Shown piece after piece: positions 45,874 to 51,796 of a DNA stretch of 51,796 bases. The stretch's first letter is position 1; every line of letters begins with the position of its first letter. This DNA is from Actinomycetota bacterium. GTDB lineage: Bacteria; Actinomycetota; Acidimicrobiia; Acidimicrobiales; Microtrichaceae. Position numbers and translations under genes: made by a program. The stretch covers positions 1-51,796 of the forward strand of contig VGBZ01000016.1 in the NCBI GenBank assembly GCA_016870275.1, given 5' to 3'. Below the pieces are notes generated by a model that saw nothing but the letters and a program-made list of their open reading frames with translations, ran no database searches and was not told the origin of the DNA.

Positions 45874-46862
45874 GCGACTGGACAGGCCGACCGGTGCTCG
45901 TCACCGGCGGCGAAGGATTCATCGGCAGCCACCTCGTGGACCGGCTCGTGGCCGAGGGCGCCGAGGTCTCCGCTCTCGTCTACTACAACTCCTTCGGCCG
46001 CTGGGGCTGGCTCGACTCGGCGTCATCCGACGTGCGTGACGCCGTTCGGATCATCCCAGGGGACGTGCGTGATGCACGCCGGGTGAACGAGGCGGTGCAG
46101 GGCAGGGAGGTGGTGTTCCACCTTGCGGCCCTGATCGGGATCCCCTACAGCTACCACGCTGCTGAGAGCTACGTGCAGACCAACGTCACCGGCACGTTCC
46201 ACGTCGCTGAGGCGTGTCGTGAGTCCGGCGCTCGCATGGTGCACACCTCCACCTCAGAGGTGTACGGGACAGCGATCACTGCCCCGATCGACGAGTCGCA
46301 TCCGCTGCAACCGCAGTCGCCGTACTCGGCGTCCAAGATCGGTGCCGACATGATGGCGCTGAGTTTCGCTCACGCCCACGAGGTCCCCGTGACGGTGGTG
46401 CGCCCGTTCAACACCTACGGTCCGCGCCAGTCGACCCGGGCGGTCATCCCGACGATCCTCACGCAACTCCTCTCGGGGGCGGAGTCGCTGCACCTCGGTG
46501 CGATCAGCCCCACACGGGACTTCAACTACGTCACCGACACCGTCGCAGGTTTTCTGGCGCTCGCCGACTGTGACGAGGCGGTCGGTCGAGCCACGAACGT
46601 CGGTTCGGGCCGGGAGGTGTCGATCGGCGATCTCGTGGCGATCCTCAGCGACATCACCGGAACATCGATCGAGGTCATCACCGACGAGGACCGACTCCGA
46701 CCCGCTGGCTCCGAGGTCGAACGACTCCTCTGCGACCACTCCCTCGCAACGAAGATCAGTGGGTGGACGCCCCAGGTCTCCTTGGAGGAGGGCCTCACCC
46801 GCACCGCCGAGTGGATCGGTGAGCACCTCGACGAGATCCGGAGAGACGGATTCGCAATGTGA
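45870..46862 (+). CDS. NAD-dependent 4,6-dehydratase/epimerase (LegB-like)
   Basis: This is a 330-residue extended short-chain dehydrogenase acting on a nucleotide sugar. The NAD site is VLVTGGEGFIGSHLVDRLVA, the active site TSTSEVYGTA followed by SPYSASKIGADMMALSF (Tyr-x3-Lys), with VVRPFNTYGPRQS after it. The run GDVRD..VVFHLAALIGIPYSYHAAES closely matches LegB/UDP-sugar 4,6-dehydratases used for legionaminic-type or other deoxy-amino sugars. The companion legionaminic genes are absent here. A GAAGGGG ribosome site lies 10 nt before ATG 45870. It is convergent with the GT4 gene, 16 bp apart. Confidence 0.85.
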   Translation: MSDWTGRPVLVTGGEGFIGSHLVDRLVAEGAEVSALVYYNSFGRWGWLDSASSDVRDAVRIIPGDVRDARRVNEAVQGREVVFHLAALIGIPYSYHAAESYVQTNVTGTFHVAEACRESGARMVHTSTSEVYGTAITAPIDESHPLQPQSPYSASKIGADMMALSFAHAHEVPVTVVRPFNTYGPRQSTRAVIPTILTQLLSGAESLHLGAISPTRDFNYVTDTVAGFLALADCDEAVGRATNVGSGREVSIGDLVAILSDITGTSIEVITDEDRLRPAGSEVERLLCDHSLATKISGWTPQVSLEEGLTRTAEWIGEHLDEIRRDGFAM

Positions 46863-46878
46863 GCGCTGCCGGGCCGCC

Positions 46879-47988
46879 TCACCCGCTGGTGAGGGTCGAC
46901 CACCGCTCTGCGCCGAGCAGGCGGCGATAGAGCCGCAGGTACTCCTCGACGGTCCGGTCCATGGTGAAGCGCTCCTCGGCTCGCTCCCTACCGGCCACAC
47001 CCCGCCGTCGTGCTCTGTCCGGATCGGCAACGAGTTCCTCGACGGCGGTGGCGAACGCCGCCGGATCCTCCGGCGGCACGATCCAGCCGGTGACACCGTC
47101 GACGACCGCTTCGTCGACCGATCCGACACGGGTCGCCACCACCGGAAGGCCAGCGAGCATCGCCTCGACGATCGTCACCGGAAAGCCCTCGATCCGGGAC
47201 GGCAGCACGAAGCCGTCGAAGGCCCACATGAGGTCGGCGACGCGCACGTCCCACGGGATCGACCGGAACTCAACCCGCTCATCGAGTCCGAGGCGCTTGC
47301 GCAACTCGAGCAACGCCGTCCGTTCATCACCTTCGCCGGCGACGACGAACGTCGTCGGCGGGCTGACCTGAGCCGCAGCTTCGAGCAGGACGTCCACACC
47401 CTTGACCGGGTCGAGCCGGGCGACGCACAGGAGCGTCGTGGCGTCGGGGCGGGTGACCGGCTCCTGACCGACCGGACCGACACCGTGGTAGAGCGTGGCG
47501 ATCGAACCCGGCGCCAGCCCGGAGGAGTCCTCGATCACCCGGGCGGTGCGCTCCCCCACCGCCACGTGGGCGGCCACCCGTCGGCCGGTCAACCGCTTCA
47601 GGCGACCCGAGGTGGACGACCACACGGCGAGCGGCGAGTTCTCCACCACCACGATCGGGAGGCCCGGGATGGTGGACGCAGCAGCGATCGCCCACTGACA
47701 CGAAGACGCCGTTGACAGGTTGAACTGCACGACGTCCGGTCGGAGCCGTCGGAACGCCCGCCGGTGGGCGAACATCCGACCGATGTCCTGGCGGTTGCGC
47801 ACCGCCTCGAGCACGACGCCGTCGGTCTCCGGCCGGAACCCGCAGAGCCAGTTGACGACCTCGGCGTCGACCCCGACGACGGTCACCCGGAGAACGGTCG
47901 GCAATGTGGCGAGGACCCGGGACAGGTTGACCTCGGCGCCGCCCCGGTGCGTGGCGTCGGTGTAGACGACGAGGTGCAGGGCGCTCAC
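46879..47988 (-). CDS. GT4-family glycosyltransferase
   Basis: This is a 369-residue GT-B glycosyltransferase. The N-terminal domain opens HLVVYTDATHRGGAEVNLSR, with the GGAE acceptor-side loop usual in GT4 enzymes. The C-terminal donor domain has LLCVARLDPVKGVDVLLEAA and VLPSRIEGFPVTIVEAMLAG (E-x7-E), followed by VATRVGSVDEAVVDGVTGWI. It would add a sugar to a surface glycan or lipid precursor in the cytoplasm. GTG 47988 overlaps the stop of the nucleotidyltransferase (GTGA), so the two are coupled. Confidence 0.88.
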   Translation of the reverse strand: MSALHLVVYTDATHRGGAEVNLSRVLATLPTVLRVTVVGVDAEVVNWLCGFRPETDGVVLEAVRNRQDIGRMFAHRRAFRRLRPDVVQFNLSTASSCQWAIAAASTIPGLPIVVVENSPLAVWSSTSGRLKRLTGRRVAAHVAVGERTARVIEDSSGLAPGSIATLYHGVGPVGQEPVTRPDATTLLCVARLDPVKGVDVLLEAAAQVSPPTTFVVAGEGDERTALLELRKRLGLDERVEFRSIPWDVRVADLMWAFDGFVLPSRIEGFPVTIVEAMLAGLPVVATRVGSVDEAVVDGVTGWIVPPEDPAAFATAVEELVADPDRARRRGVAGRERAEERFTMDRTVEEYLRLYRRLLGAERWSTLTSG

Positions 47989-48698
47989 CCGTCCGACAGG
48001 AAGCGTGACCTGAGCTCGACCCAGTCGTCGTTGGCGCGGTCGTAATCGTCGGGTCGACCGATGTCAAGCCAGTAGCCGGCGAACGGGTGCACACGGGGTG
48101 GTGTTCCGCCGGCCAGCAGATCGAGGACCAGCTCGTCGAAACCGAGCGCCCCACCGGCCCGATAGCGGCGCAGTGTCTCTCTGCTCACGGCGTAGATGCC
48201 CATCGACACCGAGAAGTGCTCGACCGGTTTCTCCCGGAACGCACCAATGTGCCCGTCGACGACCTCGAGGACTCCGAAGTCGATCAGCACCGTTCGGTCG
48301 TAGGTCGCAACGGTGAGTGGATCACCCGACGCGGCGTGGCCATCGAGCACGGACCGGAAGTCCAGATCGGTCAGGACGTCACCGTTCATGACGAGGAAGT
48401 GCTCGGGCAGCTCGTCGAGATTGGCCACGACCGGTCCCATGGTCCCGAGCGGTTCGTCCTCGGTCCAGTAGCGAACATCGAGGCCCCACTGGCTGCCGTC
48501 GCCGCAGTACGCACGGATGAGCTGGCCCAGATGGCCGATGGCAATGGTGACAGTGTCGAACCCGTGCGATCGGAGTTGCCGCAGGACGATTTCGATGATG
48601 GCGAACTCGTCGCCGATGGGCACCAGCGGCTTGGGGAACGCCGTCGTGTAGGGACGGAGCCGGACCCCCCGGCCGCCGGCCAGTATCACTGCGTGCAC
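47985..48698 (-). CDS. Sugar-nucleotide pyrophosphorylase (NTP_transferase)
   Basis: This is a 237-residue nucleotidyltransferase that activates a sugar-1-phosphate with NTP. The signature is AVILAGGRGVRLRPYTTAFP followed by KPLVPIGD, as in mannose-1-phosphate guanylyl- and glucose-1-phosphate thymidylyl-type enzymes. VMNGDVLTDLDF contains the metal-binding Asp, and FREKPVEHFSVSMGIYAVS is conserved. The short length suggests a single-domain enzyme without the left-handed helix. GTG 48698 follows TAGGGT by 6 nt, so it may have its own promoter within the end of the upstream gene. Confidence 0.88.
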   Translation of the reverse strand: MHAVILAGGRGVRLRPYTTAFPKPLVPIGDEFAIIEIVLRQLRSHGFDTVTIAIGHLGQLIRAYCGDGSQWGLDVRYWTEDEPLGTMGPVVANLDELPEHFLVMNGDVLTDLDFRSVLDGHAASGDPLTVATYDRTVLIDFGVLEVVDGHIGAFREKPVEHFSVSMGIYAVSRETLRRYRAGGALGFDELVLDLLAGGTPPRVHPFAGYWLDIGRPDDYDRANDDWVELRSRFLSDG

Positions 48699-48704
48699 CG
48701 GTCC

Positions 48705-48710
48705 ACCCTA
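48705..48710 (-). promoter_or_regulatory. -10 box (TAGGGT) at the stop codon of the epimerase gene
   Basis: Minus-strand TAGGGT (48710-48705) is 6 nt before GTG 48698. Its first three bases are the TAG stop of the epimerase, giving an internal promoter for the downstream pair. Confidence 0.45.
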
Positions 48711-49616
48711 CCGGTCACCGTCGGACGGACCTTCTGATCGGTCGCCGGACTGGTCGGAGGCGATCGACGGGAGGACCGTCGCTGCGAGACGCTCGGCGTC
48801 CATCAGCGGAACCCGTCCCACGCTCCTCATCAGGCGGGTCGGGTCACCGATGACCGCCGGGATTCCGGGTCGGTCGAGCGACACGATCTGGGCCTCGATC
48901 CCGAGCCGGTCGGCGAGGGCGTCGACGATCCGACCGTAGGCCAGGCCCACCCCGGAGCAGACGTTCACCACTTCCGGGGGATCGGGGACTGCGGACAGGT
49001 CGACGAGCGCTTCGGCAGCGTCGGCCAGACGGACGAAGTCGCGCACGGTCTCTGGCCACCACACCTCGATCCGCCCGCCACCCGGGGGGAGCTCCATCAG
49101 GTCGGTGAGCCACTGGGCGAGTGGCGAACTGGGCGGGACCGACGCTGCGGCCAGGTTGAACACCCGGGCCACCACTGCGGTCAGGCCGGCGTCGGCGGCA
49201 GCTCGCACCACCCGGGTGCCGGCGAGCTTGGTCTCGGCGTACGCACCGGTGGGACGGCACGGATGGTCCTCGTCGACCGGTGCCGTGGTGCCGGGATCAC
49301 CGAGTTCCGACGCCGATCCCACGTGCACCAGCCGCACGCCCCGCCCGTGGAGCACCTCGCACAGCCACGTGGGAAACGCCACGTTGGCGTCGTGCAGCTC
49401 GTCGTCGGTCCCGGCGATCCGCCCGCAGGCGTTGACGACCGCTCCGGCACCGCTGTCGTCGATCAGGTCGACGAGCGCAGCTGCTGCTGTGCGGTCTCGT
49501 CGGGCGAGAACCGGGTCGAGTGGCGGGTCGACCACCACGACCTCGCCGGCGGCGGCCGCCGAAGCGGCGACGGCAGTGCCGACCCAGCCTCCTCCGAGCA
49601 CCACCAGCGCCGACAC
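48708..49616 (-). CDS. NAD-dependent epimerase/dehydratase (extended SDR)
   Basis: This is a 302-residue nucleotide-sugar epimerase or reductase. The Rossmann start SALVVLGGGWVGTAVAASAA has GGGWVG for the usual GxxGxxG. VHVGSASELGDPG and GAYAETKLAGTRVVRAAADA supply the Ser and Tyr-x3-Lys active site. VVARVFNLAAASVPPSSPLA and WWPETVRDFVRLADAAEALV resemble GDP-mannose-type or dTDP-rhamnose-type enzymes. GTG 49616 is the only start before the Rossmann strand. It forms an operon with the nucleotidyltransferase and glycosyltransferase downstream, probably making and transferring one sugar. Confidence 0.82.
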   Translation of the reverse strand: MSALVVLGGGWVGTAVAASAAAAGEVVVVDPPLDPVLARRDRTAAAALVDLIDDSGAGAVVNACGRIAGTDDELHDANVAFPTWLCEVLHGRGVRLVHVGSASELGDPGTTAPVDEDHPCRPTGAYAETKLAGTRVVRAAADAGLTAVVARVFNLAAASVPPSSPLAQWLTDLMELPPGGGRIEVWWPETVRDFVRLADAAEALVDLSAVPDPPEVVNVCSGVGLAYGRIVDALADRLGIEAQIVSLDRPGIPAVIGDPTRLMRSVGRVPLMDAERLAATVLPSIASDQSGDRSEGPSDGDR

Positions 49617-49701
49617 GGCCGCCAGTCTGGCACCGCTGCCTGCGGACGCAGTGCGATCGTCGTCCGGTCGAACGCAGCGGAGCGGCCGTTGCGGAGGGAA
49701 C

Positions 49702-50259
49702 TCAGCGGAGCGGCACGGGGCAGGCAGTTGCCGTGCGCAGCCGGACGCGGAGCGCAATCGCCAGCACGACGACGCCAGCGACGGCGAGCACCGGCTGGAT
49801 CGGGGCGAAGAACTCCATGGCCCCGGTCGCTCCGAGCGCCAGCAGGACGAACTTGTTGCAGACGGGACAACCGACGGCGAAGTATGCGAGCAACCCGCCG
49901 ACACCACCGAGTCGAACGCTCCGGTCGGCCTCGGCACCGGTCTCGGCACCGGTCTCGGCACCGTTCTCGGCACCGTTCTCGCCCCGGGCGCCGTTGCGCA
50001 CGTAGGTCGCAGCGAGCAGACCAGCGAGGACGCCGGTGGCGACCAGCACCGGCCACGACCACCACGTGACCTCGACCGGGCGGTCGAACAGCGGGTTGGG
50101 GATCACGTCGGTCGGGACCCCGACCACCAGGACGGTCACGACCGCAACGGCCGCAGCGACCACCCGACGACGGGTCGACCACGAACGCAGCTCACCGACG
50201 ATCGTCCGCCGAGGCTCGGCGATCGACGGACCGGGATCGGTCAGCTCTGGTGAACGCAC
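49702..50259 (-). CDS. Membrane protein with CPVCNK motif
   Basis: This is a 185-residue protein with four hydrophobic segments (RVVAAAVAVVTVLVVGVPTD, WSWPVLVATGVLAGLLAATY, LAYFAVGCPVCNKFVLLALG, VLAVAGVVVLAIALRVR). A C-x2-C pair lies at the start of the third helix (GCPVCNK), suggesting metal or thiol chemistry such as copper or disulfide handling; I cannot assign a family with certainty. A charged GAET/GAEN repeat separates helices 2 and 3. GTG 50259 follows TAGCAT by 6 nt. Confidence 0.65.
   Translation of the reverse strand: MRSPELTDPGPSIAEPRRTIVGELRSWSTRRRVVAAAVAVVTVLVVGVPTDVIPNPLFDRPVEVTWWSWPVLVATGVLAGLLAATYVRNGARGENGAENGAETGAETGAEADRSVRLGGVGGLLAYFAVGCPVCNKFVLLALGATGAMEFFAPIQPVLAVAGVVVLAIALRVRLRTATACPVPLR
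49931..49978 (-). repeat. Four tandem 12-bp copies
   Basis: Two TCGGCACCGGTC units and two TCGGCACCGTTC units (plus strand) encode GAET, GAET, GAEN, GAEN in the loop of the CPVCNK membrane protein. The period keeps the frame. Confidence 0.9.
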
Positions 50260-50265
50260 CCGGTC

Positions 50266-50271
50266 ATGCTA
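50266..50271 (-). promoter_or_regulatory. -10 box (TAGCAT) of the CPVCNK membrane protein
   Basis: Minus-strand TAGCAT (50271-50266) sits 6 nt before GTG 50259, the leaderless arrangement seen elsewhere in the window. Confidence 0.5.
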
Positions 50272-50293
50272 CCGATCACACCGGGATCGAGTC

Positions 50294-50343
50294 CGGAGCA
50301 CCGGCTCACCCCAGGTGACGGAGCACCGGCTCACCCCAGGTAC
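50294..50343. repeat. 25-bp direct duplication at the 3' end of the oxidoreductase gene
   Basis: The unit CGGAGCACCGGCTCACCCCA plus GGTGA/GGTAC occurs at 50294-50318 and 50319-50343. The second copy contains the gene's stop codon and last codons, so the first is a duplicated gene end lying downstream of the stop. Confidence 0.9.
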
Positions 50344-51758
50344 CGCAGCACCGATCGAGCGGCGTGCAGGCCGCACAGCCCGTGCACCCCCGGACCAGGT
50401 GGTGTCGAACCGCTGCAGATCCACAGATCGGTTCCGGGCACCCGATACGGGTCGGCGGCGAACGTCGGCCGGAACAGGATCTGGTGCAACTCGGTGGCGC
50501 CCCCGTCGATCGACCCGTCGACATCGTTGTCGTTGTACGCCGCCAGATCCGCCGGCCGGGTCACGTGGCGGTCCAACACGAGGTCACGCCAGCCGGGGGC
50601 GAACCGCTCGATCTGATCCTCGATGTGTGCCGTCATGTCGACGGTGCACCCACGGGGCACGTGACAGTACGACCACAGGGTGTGCCGGCCGGCCGGGGCG
50701 CGGGTGTCGTCGACGATGGACTGTTGGGCGACCAGGACGAACGGTCGCTCGGGAAGGCGCCCTCGACGCACGGCGCCTTCTGCTGCTGCGACCTCCTGCC
50801 AGATCCCACCGAGATGGACCGTTGCGGCACGACGAGCGTCGGGATTGGTCCACGGAACCGGCCCATCGAGGGCGTGGTCGACCTTGAATACGGCGTTCCC
50901 CCTCCGGAAGCGGCGCCAACGGCGACGGACGGCGGCCGGCACGGTGTCACCAGCGATGCGTTCGACCTGCCAGGGAGTCGTGTCGAAGAGCGTCACGCGA
51001 CACGGCGGCAGGTCCGCGAGCGACTTCACCCGCCGGCCGCACTCGACGCTCCCTCCGAGTTGCTCAAGCCGCTCGACCAGTGCCCGAGTGATCGCCGCCG
51101 ACCCGCCCCGGGCCGCCGGCCAGCCGCCGACGTGGCCCGCTGCAGCGAGTCCGACCCCGACGCTCGCCGACAGCGGCCAGCGCAGATCGCTGCTGGCGTG
51201 AGCTGCGATCCCGGCGAACAGGGCTCCGGATCGGGGCGTGCCCAGCCAGCGAGCCACCGTGGTGGCCGGCGGCAGCGAACGCAGACCCACCGTCGACACC
51301 GACACCGGGTGACGCAGGCTGCGTGCGAACGGCCCGAGGACGTTGCGCTCGATCTCCGACCAGCGGTCCACCACGGGACCGACGAGTCGCTCCCACCGAG
51401 GGGCGCTGTTGATGCGAGCGGTGTCGGCGATGCTGCGGACCAGCACGCCAGCTGAGCCGTCGTCGAGGGGGTGAGCGAGTTGCACCTCCGGTTCACACCA
51501 CTCGACCTCCACGTCGTGGTCAGCGAGGAACGAGCCGGAGGCGGCCATCGGGTGGATGGCGGAGCAGACGTCGTGGTGGAACCCCGGGAGGGTCAGCTCG
51601 GCGGTGCGGGCTCCGCCGCCGGGCAGGTCCGACGCCTCGAAGACCACGACGGAGACCCCGGCGGTGGCCAGAACGATGGCCGCTGCGAGCCCGTTGGGGC
51701 CCGATCCGACCACGACTGCGTCAACCTCATGAGATCCCACGCCACCAGCTTCCACCAA
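50331..51758 (-). CDS. FAD-dependent oxidoreductase (phytoene desaturase/CrtI-like)
   Basis: This is a 475-residue flavoprotein of the phytoene-desaturase/CrtI-PYROXD2 type. The N-terminal FAD site is DAVVVGSGPNGLAAAIVLAT, then VFEASDLPGGGARTAELTLP, followed by GFHHDVCSAIHPMA, typical of this family. The C-terminal ADPYRVPGTDLWICSGSTPP and GPGVHGLCGLHAARSVLRYL complete the FAD contact. It would desaturate or oxidise a lipophilic substrate. No carotenoid genes are adjacent. The start GTG 51758 lies just downstream of a G-rich stretch; the GTG at residue 7 (VGSHEVDAV) is an alternative. Confidence 0.85.
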   Translation of the reverse strand: MVEAGGVGSHEVDAVVVGSGPNGLAAAIVLATAGVSVVVFEASDLPGGGARTAELTLPGFHHDVCSAIHPMAASGSFLADHDVEVEWCEPEVQLAHPLDDGSAGVLVRSIADTARINSAPRWERLVGPVVDRWSEIERNVLGPFARSLRHPVSVSTVGLRSLPPATTVARWLGTPRSGALFAGIAAHASSDLRWPLSASVGVGLAAAGHVGGWPAARGGSAAITRALVERLEQLGGSVECGRRVKSLADLPPCRVTLFDTTPWQVERIAGDTVPAAVRRRWRRFRRGNAVFKVDHALDGPVPWTNPDARRAATVHLGGIWQEVAAAEGAVRRGRLPERPFVLVAQQSIVDDTRAPAGRHTLWSYCHVPRGCTVDMTAHIEDQIERFAPGWRDLVLDRHVTRPADLAAYNDNDVDGSIDGGATELHQILFRPTFAADPYRVPGTDLWICSGSTPPGPGVHGLCGLHAARSVLRYLG

Positions 51759-51761
51759 CCA

Positions 51762-51792
51762 CCCCCCTCTTCACCCACCCCCCCCCCACCCC
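51762..51792 (-). other. G-run cluster upstream of the oxidoreductase start
   Basis: On the minus strand four G runs (4, 10, 3 and 6 G) are separated by T, T and TGAAGA, fitting the G3+N1-7 quadruplex rule. They end 4 bp before the GTG at 51758. It sits at the window edge, so promoter context is not visible. The long homopolymer may also be a sequencing-sensitive site. Confidence 0.5.
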
Positions 51793-51796
51793 GAAC

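Overview
The window is about 51.8 kb of high-GC actinobacterial-type chromosome. Codon third positions are nearly all G/C, GTG starts are very common, neighbouring genes overlap by GTGA/ATGA, and the gene families present (Rpf-like transglycosylase, CtpE-like P-type ATPase, CYP125-like P450, GAP and MauE membrane proteins, NlpC/P60, a PIG-V/Gpi18-type mannosyltransferase) fit an uncultured or marine Acidimicrobiia/Ilumatobacter-like organism. That placement is inference. I see no rRNA, tRNA, CRISPR array, integrase or transposase. The window looks like stable chromosome with unusually many short in-frame tandem repeats.

Layout. 1-6460: a cut-off MFS exporter (minus), then a translationally coupled membrane/envelope glycosylation operon: a GT4 glycosyltransferase with a repeat-built Pro/Ser-rich N-terminus and three multi-TM GT-C-like proteins. 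6461-6599: a perfect 22-bp palindrome running into 21-bp repeats. 6600-10095: ABC1/UbiB kinase and an SF2 helicase (minus). 10143-12701: P450, NTF2-like protein and a conserved barrel-like protein, probably steroid or aromatic metabolism. 12680-16144: dienelactone hydrolase, orphan ParA, MFS transporter and iron superoxide dismutase. 16292-19969: MauE-like protein, P-type ATPase and VIT/CCC1 metal transporter. 19997-22815: Rpf-like protein, an acyl desaturase behind a structured leader and with an apparent ATT start, a small membrane protein and a K+ channel with a 14-copy acidic tail. 22841-26590: ApbE, a Pro-rich secreted protein, TylF-like methyltransferase, ArfB and a GAP-family protein. 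26718-31519: PH-like protein, then an S1P-lyase-like PLP enzyme, a saccharopine-dehydrogenase-like enzyme and an FGGY kinase. 31697-35520: NlpC/P60 hydrolase and a sulfatase. 35504-44978: a complete recC-recB-recD operon (minus). 45056-50259: TMEM175-like channel, LegB-like dehydratase, and a nucleotide-sugar/glycosyltransferase operon. 50331-51758: a phytoene-desaturase-like FAD oxidoreductase.

Regulation. A recurring arrangement is visible: a TAnnnT -10 hexamer exactly 6-7 nt before a GTG/ATG start, at ten genes. This indicates widespread leaderless transcription and fixes several otherwise ambiguous starts. Two of the divergent gene pairs have overlapping -10 boxes, and two genes are preceded by 8-codon upstream ORFs whose stop overlaps the main start codon.

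The most unusual observations are the desaturase leader with its noncanonical start, the palindrome plus 21-bp repeat element, the collection of period-3n tandem repeats (6, 9, 12, 15, 18, 21 and 24 bp), and the lyase/dehydrogenase/kinase gene set, whose pathway I cannot name. No computation was run: all calls are from reading the sequence and from knowledge of protein families.
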